From NCBI RefSeq assembly GCF_027000115.1, contig NZ_JALTON010000045.1, forward strand, positions 1 to 43,602: a DNA stretch of 43,602 nucleotides, written 5' to 3'. The notes beneath the pieces are model-generated. The model was not told the origin of the DNA, ran no database searches, and was given only the letters and a program-made list of their open reading frames with translations. Each line of letters starts with the position of its first letter. Position 1 is the stretch's first letter. Shown one piece after another: positions 30,934 through 39,217 of this stretch. The stretch is from Thiohalobacter sp. Lineage in GTDB: Bacteria > Pseudomonadota > Gammaproteobacteria > Thiohalobacterales > Thiohalobacteraceae. A program made the translations under genes and the position numbers.

Positions 30934-33357
30934 ATGAAATGGTTCCGATTCCTTGCCGCCGGCCTGGCGGTGTTTGCATTGCTGGGTTTCCTGGCGGCCG
31001 GGGCCGTGTACTTCTTTATCGTGCCGCAGCTGCCTTCGGTGGAGGCGCTGCGCGACGTCCAGTTCCAGGTGCCGCTGCGGGTCTATTCGGCGGATGGCGG
31101 GCTGATCGCGGAGTTCGGCGAGAAGCGGCGCATCCCTGTCCGGTACGAAGAGCTGCCTCCCCAGCTCGTGCAGGCCTTCCTTGCGGCGGAGGATGACCGC
31201 TTCTTCGAACACCCGGGTGTGGACTACCAGGGCCTGTTGCGCGCGGGCTTCGAGCTGCTGCGCACCGGCGAGAAGCGCCAGGGTGGCAGCACCATCACCA
31301 TGCAGGTGGCGCGCAACTTCTTCCTGTCCCGGGAAAAGACCTATCTGAGGAAACTAACGGAAATCCTGCTCGCGCTCAAGATCGAGCGCGAACTCAGCAA
31401 GGAAGAGATTCTCGAACTGTACCTGAACAAGATCTATCTGGGCCAGCGTGCCTACGGTGTGGGCGCGGCGGCGCAGATCTACTACGGCAGGCCGCTGGCC
31501 GAGCTGAGCCTGCCGCAGATGGCCATGATCGCCGGCCTGCCCAAGGCCCCCTCGCGCGACAATCCCGTCACCAATCCCGAGCGTGCCCGCATCCGCCGCG
31601 ACTATGTGCTGGGGCGAATGTATCACCTCGGTTTCATCGATGCCGAGCAGTACCGCGCCGCGCTGGCCGCGGAGGAGGCGCCGGCGGCACCGCCGGAACG
31701 CAACCAGGTGGAAGCCCCCTACGTGGCCGAAATGGCCCGCGCCGAGGTGGTCGCGCGCTTTGGCGAGGAGGCGGCCTACAGCCGTGGCTACCGGGTGGTG
31801 ACCACCATCGACGCCGTCCGCCAGGCCGCCGCCAATGCGGCGCTGCGCCGCGCCCTGCTCGCCTACGACCAGCGTCACGGTTATCGCGGCCCCGAGGCGC
31901 GGCTGGAACTGCCGGAGGATCCGCGGGCAGCCGAGGCCGCGGCCCGCGCAGCCCTCGGCAAGGTGCCGGCGGTGGGCGGCCTGCCGCCCGCCGTGGTGCT
32001 CGCCGTTGCCGACCGGGAGGCCGAGCTGCTGCTGGCCGACGGCCAGCGCGTGACCCTTGGGTGGGAGGCGCTGTCCTGGGCACGGCCCTATCTCGACCAC
32101 AACCGTCGCGGCAAGGCCCCGGCGGTTGCCGCCGATGTGCTTGCCGTGGGCGACCGGGTGCGGCTGCAGGCGCTGCCCGAGGGGGGCTGGCGGCTGGCAC
32201 AGGTGCCGGCGGTGGAGGGGGCACTGCTTGCGGTCGAACCCGACACCGGTGCCGTGCAGGCGCTGGCGGGCGGCTTCGACTTCTTTCGTTCCAAGTTCAA
32301 TCGCGCGGCGCAGGCCCGGCGCCAGCCGGGGTCGAGTTTCAAGCCGATCATCTATTCTGCGGCGCTGGAGCGCGGTTTCACGCCCGCCAGCATTCTCAAC
32401 GACGCACCGGTGGTGTTCGACGACCCCGCCCTGGAGTCCGCCTGGCGTCCGGAGAACTACAGCGGCCGCTTCTACGGCCCCACGCGCCTGCGCGAGGCAC
32501 TGACGCATTCGCGCAACCTGGTGTCCATCCGCCTGCTGCGCGCTATTGGTGTGCCCTGGGCCGTCGAGTATGCGCAGCGTTTCGGGTTCCGGCCGGACCA
32601 GTTGCCCGCCAACCTCTCGCTGGCGCTGGGCAGCGGCAGCGTCACGCCGCTGGACATGGCGCGCGCCTACAGCGTGTTCGCCAACGGCGGTTTCCGGGTG
32701 GCGCCCTATGTGATCGACCGGATCTACCAGGGCGATGCCGAAGTGCCCGTCTATCGGGCCGAACCCGCGCGCGCCTGCCGCGACTGTCCGCCGGTCGATG
32801 ACAACGAGGCCGCCCCCGCTGCGCCAGCCGGCGAGGCGCAGGCGGGTCTGCCCTCGCCGCCGCGCGCGCCGCGGGTCATCGAGGCCCGCAATGCCTGGAT
32901 CATGCATTCCATGCTGCAGGACGTGGTTCGCCGCGGCACCGGCCGCCGGGCGCTCACCCTGGGCCGCAGCGACATCGCCGGCAAGACCGGCACCACCAAC
33001 GACCAGCGTGATGCCTGGTTCTGCGGCTACAGCCCGGCGCTGGTGGCGGTGGCCTGGGTCGGCTTCGACGAGGTGGCGCCGCTGGGCCGGGGCGAAACCG
33101 GTGGGCGCGCTGCGTTGCCCATGTGGATCGACTTCATGCAGGCCGCATTGGCTGGTGTGCCCGAGATCCATCGGGATCCGCCGCCGGGGCTGGTCACGGT
33201 GCGCATCGATCCACGCACCGGCCTGCTGGCCGCGCCCGACCAGAATGCCCTGTTCGAGGTGTTCCGCGAGGAATTCGTGCCCCGCGAGCAGAGTCGCCCC
33301 GAACCCATCGGCAATGGCGGTGACGGCAACGGGCCGGTGACCGACCCGCTGTTCTGA
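30934..33357 (+). CDS. ponA: Penicillin-binding protein 1A (bifunctional transglycosylase/transpeptidase)
   Basis: This 807-residue class A PBP polymerises and cross-links peptidoglycan in the periplasm. ATG 30934 gives a membrane anchor at residues 4 to 30 (FLAAGLAVFALLGFLAAGAV). The much longer in-frame opening upstream is antisense to pilM and not real. The glycosyltransferase 51 domain has EDDRFFEHPGVDYQG near residue 85 (catalytic Glu), GGSTITMQVARNFF and KIYLGQRAYGVGAAAQIYYG. An OB-like domain follows, as in PBP1A. The transpeptidase has SSFKP near residue 466 (nucleophile Ser), SRN near 525 and KTGTTN near 683. An extra segment with CRDC near residue 613 precedes the KTG motif and might hold a disulfide. 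The C-terminal tail is Gly/Asn-rich. Confidence 0.97.
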   Translation: MKWFRFLAAGLAVFALLGFLAAGAVYFFIVPQLPSVEALRDVQFQVPLRVYSADGGLIAEFGEKRRIPVRYEELPPQLVQAFLAAEDDRFFEHPGVDYQGLLRAGFELLRTGEKRQGGSTITMQVARNFFLSREKTYLRKLTEILLALKIERELSKEEILELYLNKIYLGQRAYGVGAAAQIYYGRPLAELSLPQMAMIAGLPKAPSRDNPVTNPERARIRRDYVLGRMYHLGFIDAEQYRAALAAEEAPAAPPERNQVEAPYVAEMARAEVVARFGEEAAYSRGYRVVTTIDAVRQAAANAALRRALLAYDQRHGYRGPEARLELPEDPRAAEAAARAALGKVPAVGGLPPAVVLAVADREAELLLADGQRVTLGWEALSWARPYLDHNRRGKAPAVAADVLAVGDRVRLQALPEGGWRLAQVPAVEGALLAVEPDTGAVQALAGGFDFFRSKFNRAAQARRQPGSSFKPIIYSAALERGFTPASILNDAPVVFDDPALESAWRPENYSGRFYGPTRLREALTHSRNLVSIRLLRAIGVPWAVEYAQRFGFRPDQLPANLSLALGSGSVTPLDMARAYSVFANGGFRVAPYVIDRIYQGDAEVPVYRAEPARACRDCPPVDDNEAAPAAPAGEAQAGLPSPPRAPRVIEARNAWIMHSMLQDVVRRGTGRRALTLGRSDIAGKTGTTNDQRDAWFCGYSPALVAVAWVGFDEVAPLGRGETGGRAALPMWIDFMQAALAGVPEIHRDPPPGLVTVRIDPRTGLLAAPDQNALFEVFREEFVPREQSRPEPIGNGGDGNGPVTDPLF

Positions 33358-33410
33358 GAAGTCTGATAAGCTGGACAGGACGCTGGCCCCGGTCGGCGAG
33401 GAGAACGCCC

Positions 33411-34061
33411 ATGGCGCGCCGCCACGGCAATCACGACGAGCGCATGCGCCTGCTGATCGCGCAGGAGGCCGCCCGGCTCATGGCCGGCGGGGTTCGCGAC
33501 TACGGCATGGCCAAGCGCAAGGCGGCTGCCCACCTGGGCGCGCCCGACACCCGCAACCTGCCCAGCAACACCGAGGTCGAGGCCGAGCTGGCCAGCTACC
33601 AGCGGCTGTTTCATGGCCAGCGGCAGCAGCAGGGCCTTCGGCGCATGCGCGAGGCGGCGCTGGAGGCCATGCGCTTCTTCGACCGTTTCCAGCCGCGACT
33701 GGCCGGTTCGGTGCTGAGCGGCACCGCCGGGCCTCACTCGGATGTCAACCTGCACCTGTTCGCGGCCGCCCCGGAGGAGGTCATTCTGCACCTGATCGAT
33801 GCCGAGATTCCGTTCGAGGACGGCGAGCGCCGGTTGCGTTTCGAGCGTGACAACTGGGAAACCTTCCCGACCGTGCGCTTCCTGGCCGGTGAGGTGCCGA
33901 TCGAGGCGGTGATCTTCCCGCTGACCCGCCAGCGCCAGGCGCCGCGCAGCCCGCTCGACGGCAAGCCCATGACCCGCGCCTCGCGGGCGCGCGTCGAGGC
34001 GCTGCTGGAGGAGGCGGCAGACGCGGGCGCCCAGGCATTGTGTTTCACACATCGGTCGTGA
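33411..34061 (+). CDS. Nucleotidyltransferase-like protein with altered active site
   Basis: This 216-residue protein starts at ATG 33411 with GGAG nine bases upstream, 54 bases after ponA. The N-terminal half is helical and basic (MRLLIAQEAARLMAGGVRDY, KRKAAAHLGAPDTRNLPSNT). The middle matches the core of the nucleotidyltransferase superfamily: LAGSVLSGTAGPHSDVNLHL, where the family usually has GS followed by DxD. Here the second acidic residue is Asn (DVN), so catalysis may be lost or changed. The end (VEALLEEAADAGAQALCF) is helical. Relatives are common in gammaproteobacteria and are listed as hypothetical or nucleotidyltransferase proteins. The role is unknown. Confidence 0.78.
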   Translation: MARRHGNHDERMRLLIAQEAARLMAGGVRDYGMAKRKAAAHLGAPDTRNLPSNTEVEAELASYQRLFHGQRQQQGLRRMREAALEAMRFFDRFQPRLAGSVLSGTAGPHSDVNLHLFAAAPEEVILHLIDAEIPFEDGERRLRFERDNWETFPTVRFLAGEVPIEAVIFPLTRQRQAPRSPLDGKPMTRASRARVEALLEEAADAGAQALCFTHRS

Positions 34062-34064
34062 CAC

Positions 34065-34186
34065 GGGGGTCACGGAGGCGCAGGGTGCGCGGAGGACGGA
34101 AGGGCGCCCGCTGGCGTTGCAAGCCTTTGCCTTCCAGGGTTCCCAGTACTGAAACCGTCCGTGCCTTCCGTGTGGTCCGTGGCGCT
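34065..34186. repeat. CACGGA-type repeat pair between convergent genes
   Basis: One arm, GGGTCACGGAGGCGCAGGGT, starts at 34068; a second, CCGTCCGTGCCTTCCGTG, lies at 34156-34173 in the opposite sense and continues to GGTCCGTGGC. CGGAAGG (34097-34103) can pair with CCTTCCG (34164-34170). The first arm shares TCACGGAGGCGCAG with the minus strand of the repeat at 3979-4013. Both sit between convergent genes. Confidence 0.5.
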
Positions 34187-34206
34187 CTTGCTCTTTCCCT
34201 GCGCCG

Positions 34207-35460
34207 TCAGACCGGCGAGGCGGGATAGTGCGCCGGATAGGGCGCTCGCGCCGCACCTGTCTCGACCGCGGCCTTTGCGATGGCCGGCGGCACGAAGTCG
34301 ATCAGGCGCGGGTCCAGCGGCTTGGGAATGATGTAGTCCGGGCCGAAGGCGAGCGCGTCCAGGCCATAGGCCTCCAGCACCGAACCGGGCACCGGCTCCC
34401 GTGCCAGCAGACGCAGGGCGTGGACGGCGGCGATCTGCATGGCCTGGTTGATCTCGCGGGCGTGCACGTCCAGCGCGCCGCGGAAGATGAAGGGAAAGCC
34501 GAGGACATTGTTGACCTGGTTCGGGTAGTCACTGCGGCCGGTGGCCATGATCAGGTCGTCCCGCGCCTTGAGCGCCACTTCGGGACGGATCTCGGGGTCG
34601 GGGTTGGACAGTGCGAACACCACGGGTTTCGCCGCCATGGTGGCGAGCATCTCGGCACTGAGGATGTCGGGGCCGGATACGCCGATGAACACATCGGCAT
34701 CGCGTATCGCATCGGCCAGGCTGCGACGGTCGGTGTCGACCGCGAAGGCCGCCTTGTACTCGTTGAGATCGTCGCGGTCGCTGTGTATGACACCCTTGCG
34801 ATCCACCAGCAGCAGCCGCGCGGGATCGGCACCCAGTGCCAGCAGCAGGCGCATGGAGGCGATGCCGGCCGCGCCCGCGCCCACGCAGACGATGTCGCAG
34901 GCGTCGATGGTCTTGCCCTGGATCTCCAGCGCGTTCAGCAGTCCGGCAGCAATGATGATGGCCGTGCCGTGCTGGTCGTCGTGGAATACCGGGATGTCCA
35001 GGGCCTCGATCAGCCGGCGTTCGATCTCGAAGCAGCGCGGTGCTGCGATGTCCTCGAGATTGATGCCGCCGAAGGTCGGCGCAATGCGCCGCACCACGTC
35101 GATGAAGGTGTCCGGATCCTCGGCATCCACCTCGATGTCGAACACGTCGATGTTGGCGAAGCGCTTGAACAGCACGCCCTTCCCTTCCATCACCGGCTTG
35201 CCGGCGAGTGCGCCCACGTTGCCCAGGCCCAGTACCGCGCTGCCGTCGGTGATTACGCCCACCAGGTTGCCCCTGGCGGTATAGCGGTAGGCATCCCCGG
35301 GGCGTTCGGCGATGGCGCGCACCGGTTCGGCCACGCCCGGCGTGTAGGCCAGTGCCAGCTCCTCCTGGGTATTACAGGGCTTGGTGACCTCGATGGCGAT
35401 CTTGCCGGGTACCGGTTCGGCGTGGTAGCGCAGCGCGCGGGTCTTGAGATCGTCGGACAT
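34207..35460 (-). CDS. NAD(P)-dependent malic enzyme, short form
   Basis: This 417-residue enzyme decarboxylates malate to pyruvate and yields NAD(P)H. The start is ATG 35460 (MSDDLKTRALRYHAEPVPGK). It has LALAYTPGVAEPVRAIA near residue 34, GSAVLGLGNVGALAGKPVME near residue 70, the metal-site region FGGINLEDIAAPRCFEIERR, and the dinucleotide fold IVCVGAGAAGIASMRLLLAL near residue 185. The phosphotransacetylase-like domain found in long MaeB proteins is absent, so this is the short form like the Pseudomonas enzyme beside ponA. NAD versus NADP preference cannot be judged with certainty. Confidence 0.94.
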   Translation of the reverse strand: MSDDLKTRALRYHAEPVPGKIAIEVTKPCNTQEELALAYTPGVAEPVRAIAERPGDAYRYTARGNLVGVITDGSAVLGLGNVGALAGKPVMEGKGVLFKRFANIDVFDIEVDAEDPDTFIDVVRRIAPTFGGINLEDIAAPRCFEIERRLIEALDIPVFHDDQHGTAIIIAAGLLNALEIQGKTIDACDIVCVGAGAAGIASMRLLLALGADPARLLLVDRKGVIHSDRDDLNEYKAAFAVDTDRRSLADAIRDADVFIGVSGPDILSAEMLATMAAKPVVFALSNPDPEIRPEVALKARDDLIMATGRSDYPNQVNNVLGFPFIFRGALDVHAREINQAMQIAAVHALRLLAREPVPGSVLEAYGLDALAFGPDYIIPKPLDPRLIDFVPPAIAKAAVETGAARAPYPAHYPASPV

Positions 35461-35554
35461 GCAGGGAGCCTCGGTCGGGCGGATGACAGGAGCGACATCA
35501 TACTCGCGAAACCCGGTCGCTGGCCACGTTGGCGGGGGGCGCGGGCGCGGCATT

Positions 35555-37012
35555 TCAGCGCACGATCTTGATGCGCTCGCCGGGTCGGGGTTCGCCGCCG
35601 GGGTAGTAGCCGTTGATCAGCCGGAGTTGCGCCTCGGGATGGTCGGGAATGGGCGAGTTGCGGGCCAGGTCGGCAAAACGGGTGCCGGCAGTCGCACGGA
35701 TCACGTGGATGCGCTGGGCGCGTGCCAGCCCCCGTTCTTCCGGCGACAGGGCATGGAAGCTGCGCACGGTGCGCAGGATGTCGGCATCGTAGCGGAAGGG
35801 GTCGGCGCTGCGGTCAGCGCCGCCGGTGAATACCAGCGCCTTGTCGCCCCGGTACAGCACCACGTGGCGCAGCGGCAGGCGGCCCTTTGCGGTGTTCACT
35901 TCGGCGATGGCGGTGTAGCCCTCCAGCTCGCCCAGGCGGATGGCCTCGCCATATCGCAGATCGCGCAGGCCCAGGCGCCGGATCATGAACTGCCGGGGAG
36001 GGATGCGCTTGTTGAGGTCGGTCATGGTGAACTGCAGCATGCCGTCGCCCTTCGGCGTGCGGGCCACCAGGCGGTCGGGCAGGTTGTCGATGCGCCAGCC
36101 GGGCGGGAAGGTCAGGGCAAAATCCAGCGCCAGGTGATAGAAGCGGTTGCCGCGACGCACGCCCTCGCGTTCGCTGTCGCCGAATACCAGCCCCTCGATG
36201 GCATCGAGATAGGTGTCGCGGCCGTCGCGGGCAGGGCCGGTGCCGAGCCGGCCGGCGGCGGCGATCACCTCCTGCAGCCGGCGATCGTTGTCGGGATGGG
36301 TCGCGAACAGGCCGTGGTAGACGCGCGGCTCGCGGCCTTCCTCTTTTGCCCGCTCGCGTTCGAAGGCCTCCTGGTCCTTGAGCACGCCGATGACGCGCAG
36401 CATGGCGCGCGGGTCGTAGCCGTTGCGCGCCAGGTATTCCGCACCCAGACGGTCGGCCTCCAGTTCGTGCTTGCGGCCGTAGCCGCGGACGATGGCGGTT
36501 CCGGCGATGCTGGCCAGGTCGCCGGCCGCGCGAACCCCGGTGGCGCCCGCGATCACCGCGCCCAGCAGGCTGGTGGTGGTCGCGGTGGTGTACTGGCGGA
36601 CCGAATGGCGTGCGGTGACGTGACCGATCTCGTGGCCGAGAACTGCGGCCAGCTCGGCCTCGGAGTTCAGGTAGGCCAGGATGCCGCGAGTGACGTAGAT
36701 GTAGCCGCCCGGCAGTGCAAAGGCATTGACATCGGGGCTGTCGAGCACTGTGAAGCGGTAAATGAGCCCGGGACGGTGACTCGTCTCCGCCAGTCGCTCG
36801 CCCACCGAACGCACATAACGCGCCAGCGCCGGATCCTCGTAGGCCGGCATCTGTTTCAGGATCTGCGGATGCAGCTTGCGGCCCAGGGCGATCTCCTGGT
36901 CCTCACTCATGAGCACGAAATCGGTACCCCCGGTCACCGGATTGGTGGCGCAGCCGGGCGCGAGCAACAGCACCAGCAGGGGCAGCACCCGCAGCAGCGC
37001 GCGGCCCTTCAT
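35555..37012 (-). CDS. M48-family zinc metalloprotease lipoprotein
   Basis: This 485-residue periplasmic lipoprotein starts with a lipobox (LPLLVLLLAPGCATNP, Cys near residue 21). The catalytic zinc site is VLGHEIGHVTARHSVRQY near residue 124, with the third ligand in HELEADRLGAEYLARNGYDP near residue 178. FALPGGYIYVTRGILAYLN is typical of BepA/YfgC-type M48 proteases that cut misassembled outer-membrane proteins. Instead of TPR repeats the C-terminal half has a beta-rich domain (HLALDFALTFPPGWRIDNLP) and ends with a segment (IHVIRATAGTRFADLARNSP, GERIKIV) like a LysM-type binding motif. The stop lies just inside the thermonuclease operon order: it starts overlapping that gene's stop by 4 bases. 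Confidence 0.92.
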   Translation of the reverse strand: MKGRALLRVLPLLVLLLAPGCATNPVTGGTDFVLMSEDQEIALGRKLHPQILKQMPAYEDPALARYVRSVGERLAETSHRPGLIYRFTVLDSPDVNAFALPGGYIYVTRGILAYLNSEAELAAVLGHEIGHVTARHSVRQYTTATTTSLLGAVIAGATGVRAAGDLASIAGTAIVRGYGRKHELEADRLGAEYLARNGYDPRAMLRVIGVLKDQEAFERERAKEEGREPRVYHGLFATHPDNDRRLQEVIAAAGRLGTGPARDGRDTYLDAIEGLVFGDSEREGVRRGNRFYHLALDFALTFPPGWRIDNLPDRLVARTPKGDGMLQFTMTDLNKRIPPRQFMIRRLGLRDLRYGEAIRLGELEGYTAIAEVNTAKGRLPLRHVVLYRGDKALVFTGGADRSADPFRYDADILRTVRSFHALSPEERGLARAQRIHVIRATAGTRFADLARNSPIPDHPEAQLRLINGYYPGGEPRPGERIKIVR

Positions 37013-37839
37013 GGGGTTTCTTCCTCCGTGACGTTCGCTTCGGTGTCCAGGACGCGCAGGGCCGACGGATGCACCAGGCTCATGCGCAACTGGCCCCGGC
37101 GATAGTACAGCCAGCCCATGGCTTCCACGCGACGGCCGGCCAGTGCCTGGAGGTCGAGATCCGCAAAACGCGGCAGGTGGTCGCGCCGGATGCGCAGGGC
37201 GAAGCCGCGGCCGAAATTGATCCAGACCGCGCCGCGGCTTTCGGAGACATGGCTGACCCGCCCGCGGACCCGGCGGAAGCCGCGCTCGCGCGGGCTGAGC
37301 CGTTCGGTATCCAGCGGACCCAGGCGCGGCTCCGACCAGACCCCCAGGCCGGCGGCGCGGGCCGCCTCGCCGAGACGCCGGTAGCAGTCGGCCTGCCAGT
37401 CGTTGGGCGGGATGGTGATGGGAAAGCCGGCGCCGGCGGCGATCAGCAGTGCGGCGACGTTGCGCCCGTCACGCAGGAACAGGTGGGCCAGGACGCGGCC
37501 ATAGCGGTCCTGGCGCTCGCGGTCGTAGCGCAACGCCACCTGGTTGCCGTTGACGAAGACCAGTCGCCGCAGGTGGTCGCGGGCGGCGATGGCGCCCGGT
37601 TCGTCCGGCTCGCCGTCCCGGCCCATCTCGGGCGTGTTGACGCCGATCAGGCGCAAGTGGCGGCCGTCGCCGAGGATCAGGGTATCGCCGTCGGTGACGT
37701 GCCGGACCCTGACCCGGTCGTCGATGCGATCGGCCGCACAATCGGGTGCGGCGAGGGCGGCACCTGCCAGCCACAAACAGAAAAGGGCGCCCGCGATACG
37801 GAACGCCCTTTCCAGCGATGGCAGCGCCGAAGCGCGCAC
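37009..37839 (-). CDS. Secreted thermonuclease (SNase) family protein
   Basis: This 276-residue protein starts at GTG 37839 with AAGG upstream, 9 bases after rpmE. A signal peptide (IAGALFCLWLAGAALA) leads to the nuclease domain: VRVRHVTDGDTLILGDGRHL, RLIGVNTPEMGRDGEP (the catalytic Arg and Asp region), and DRYGRVLAHLFLRDGRNVAA. A second beta domain of about 90 residues follows (RVRGRVSHVSESRGAVWINF) with no clear catalytic motif, similar to OB-like additions in such proteins. It likely degrades nucleic acid in the periplasm or outside. Gene order rpmE-nuclease near malic enzyme and ponA is as I recall it from Pseudomonas. Confidence 0.88.
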   Translation of the reverse strand: MRASALPSLERAFRIAGALFCLWLAGAALAAPDCAADRIDDRVRVRHVTDGDTLILGDGRHLRLIGVNTPEMGRDGEPDEPGAIAARDHLRRLVFVNGNQVALRYDRERQDRYGRVLAHLFLRDGRNVAALLIAAGAGFPITIPPNDWQADCYRRLGEAARAAGLGVWSEPRLGPLDTERLSPRERGFRRVRGRVSHVSESRGAVWINFGRGFALRIRRDHLPRFADLDLQALAGRRVEAMGWLYYRRGQLRMSLVHPSALRVLDTEANVTEEETP

Positions 37840-37848
37840 GGTGGCGCC

Positions 37849-38052
37849 TTACTTCATGCCATACTTGCGGCGGAACTTGTCCAGGCGGCCGCCGGTGTCG
37901 ACGATCTTCTGCTTGCCGGTATAGAAGGGGTGGCAGGCGGAGCAGACTTCGATGCTGAGGTCCTTGCCGGCGGTGGAGCGGGTCTTGAAGCTGTTGCCGC
38001 AGCTGCAGGTGACCGTGATCTCGCTGTAGTTGGGGTGGATGTCCGACTTCAT
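37849..38052 (-). CDS. rpmE: 50S ribosomal protein L31
   Basis: This 67-residue protein binds the large ribosomal subunit. It starts [20 protein letters not shown] and has the zinc-binding cysteines CSCGN and [15 protein letters not shown], marking the zinc-containing form that can be replaced under zinc starvation. It ends [15 protein letters not shown] 38052 matches the family start; an in-frame extension upstream runs through a dispersed repeat and is not coding. Confidence 0.98.
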   Translation of the reverse strand: MKSDIHPNYSEITVTCSCGNSFKTRSTAGKDLSIEVCSACHPFYTGKQKIVDTGGRLDKFRRKYGMK

Positions 38053-38136
38053 CTGTTCGTCCTCGGGTACGCCGCGCCGGTCGACCCGGACCGGCGGAAA
38101 GGCGGGCGATGATACGCAAAAGCCCGCCGGGCGGCA

Positions 38137-38396
38137 AGCCCGCATATTGCACCAGGGCGGAAGCGGGCGGCAGGCAACTTGTTGTGTTGGCAAGCAATGA
38201 ACCGGGTTTTTTGCCCATGGCCCGGAGTACGATGTGTGCCCGCCCGCTGCCTGCTGCGGCCCTGGCGGATTTTCGCTCGGCCTCGGGGGCGCTTCACTCA
38301 AGCCGTAGCGACGGCTACGGCTTTCGTTCCAGCCCTCCCCGAGCCCGGCTGCAAATCCGCCATCATCCGCAGCTCCTGGTTGCAATATGCGGGCAA
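38137..38396. mobile_element. MITE-like element copy 2
   Basis: The left end AGCCCGCATATTGCACCAGG (38137-38156) and the right end CCTGGTTGCAATATGCGGGC (38375-38394) are inverted repeats differing by one inserted base. The total length is about 260 bases. The left 72 bases match the copy at 20538 at about 82% by eye; the right side shares CCGCAG and TTGCAATATGC with 13143-13177. Inside lies a 9-bp hairpin (38301-38322). The element fills most of the 472-base gap between rpmE and the DUF3135 gene and encodes no protein. Its short ORFs are antisense-type shadows. Confidence 0.65.
38301..38322. terminator. Perfect 9-bp hairpin inside MITE-like element 2
   Basis: AGCCGTAGC and GCTACGGCT form a perfect stem around the 4-base loop GACG, followed on the plus strand by TTTCG. 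The stem is strong, but the T-run is short; it may be a structural part of the element rather than a terminator. Confidence 0.45.
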
Positions 38397-38524
38397 GCCC
38401 GCACCCGGCCCCGTCGGGCGTGGGTGGGCCGGATGCGGGTCCCCGCTGCGGCAGGCGTCAGGCCGGTTTCCGGACGCTTGATTTCGGGGCAGATTCGAGG
38501 GGCGCCCGGCCGGAGGGACGGGGC

Positions 38525-38872
38525 TCAGTTGCGGGCGGGGAAGCTGAGCACGGCGCAGTCGCCGCCGGTGGCCGGCGTTGCCGGCCCCTCGGTCAGGGCC
38601 TGCAGCAGGCCACCGCGGCCGGTGATGCGTTCCCACATCAGTTCGTTCATCCGGATGGCGGCCGCCAGCGGGGTGGCCGAGGTGCGGCGGACCTGGTCGA
38701 GTTTCCACTGCAATCGCCGCAGCCGCGCCTGCGAACGTTCGGAGGCACGGCTGATGGCGGCCTCGATGGCCGCGGCACGCCGGGCCTCGAAGGCATCCGG
38801 GTCGCGATGGGCCAGCTCCGACCAGCGGTCGAAGTCGAAACGGGGGCTGCTGTCGTGGCTGTGCGTATGCAT
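38525..38872 (-). CDS. DUF3135-type protein
   Basis: This 115-residue soluble protein starts at ATG 38872; GAGGAG lies ten bases upstream (a TTG at 38878 is a possible alternative). It has the features of the uncharacterised DUF3135 family: FDFDRWSELAHRDPDAFEAR at residues 12 to 31, followed by helical RAAAIEAAISRASERSQARL and RLQWKLDQVRRTSATPLAAA. A short tail with a Cys (GGDCAVLSFPARN) follows. The role is unknown. A perfect 18-base palindrome stands 27 to 44 bases before the start. Confidence 0.78.
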   Translation of the reverse strand: MHTHSHDSSPRFDFDRWSELAHRDPDAFEARRAAAIEAAISRASERSQARLRRLQWKLDQVRRTSATPLAAAIRMNELMWERITGRGGLLQALTEGPATPATGGDCAVLSFPARN

Positions 38873-38898
38873 GGTCAAACGGCTCCTCGTTGCTGTGC

Positions 38899-38916
38899 TC
38901 CGCGGTGGACCGCGGA
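38899..38916. promoter_or_regulatory. 18-base palindrome upstream of the DUF3135 gene
   Basis: TCCGCGGT, two G, ACCGCGGA is a perfect inverted repeat with 8-base arms, lying just before the ribosome site of the minus-strand gene. It could be a repressor site or an mRNA stem. Confidence 0.4.
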
Positions 38917-39040
38917 TTCTCGTTATTGGGTGTTTCCACCTTAGCAGCGAGGCAGGCGTATGTCATGCTTTTGGCGCCCGATTTCCGACGGAGGCCACAA
39001 ATTCAGCGCCAAGCTATTGATTCATGGTGTCGAAACAGCT

Positions 39041-39049
39041 TGTGGATAA
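39041..39049 (-). promoter_or_regulatory. DnaA box upstream of rimO
   Basis: TGTGGATAA is the exact complement of TTATCCACA. The flank (TGTGGATAACTCTGTGG, then CAACTT) is close to that at 1657 near priA (TGTGGATAACTTTGTGG, then ACACTT), so the two sites share more than the 9-base box. Confidence 0.5.
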
Positions 39050-39217
39050 CTCTGTGGGCAACTTTCGCGACCCGCTGCGCGACCCGGAATCGTTTCTGCC
39101 GCCGCGCGCGCCTGTTCCTGAAAAACCGCTTGCCAAACAATCATGTGCGATCGGTGTCCGGGTGATCTACAATAGGTCGTCCTGTGCCGATTCGCTGTAT
39201 CAGCACATTCCGATGTT

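Larger units (their letters stand above)
38873..39217. other. Divergent intergenic region between the DUF3135 gene and rimO
   Basis: These 345 bases carry no gene. They hold the palindrome at 38899-38916, a DnaA box at 39041-39049 and a candidate rimO -10 box TACAAT at 39168-39173 with only a poor -35. On the minus strand ATGACA followed 17 bases later by TAAGGT (about 38935-38963) could serve the DUF3135 gene weakly. Confidence 0.5.

Noticed and set aside
33027-34256. 409-codon minus-strand frame opposite ponA and the nucleotidyltransferase-like gene
   Set aside because: It crosses two genes and a repeat without a start signal; a composition effect.
38053-38385. In-frame extension of rpmE upstream to 38385
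   Set aside because: L31 starts at MKSDIHP; the extension translates a dispersed repeat whose false peptide recurs upstream of gltB.
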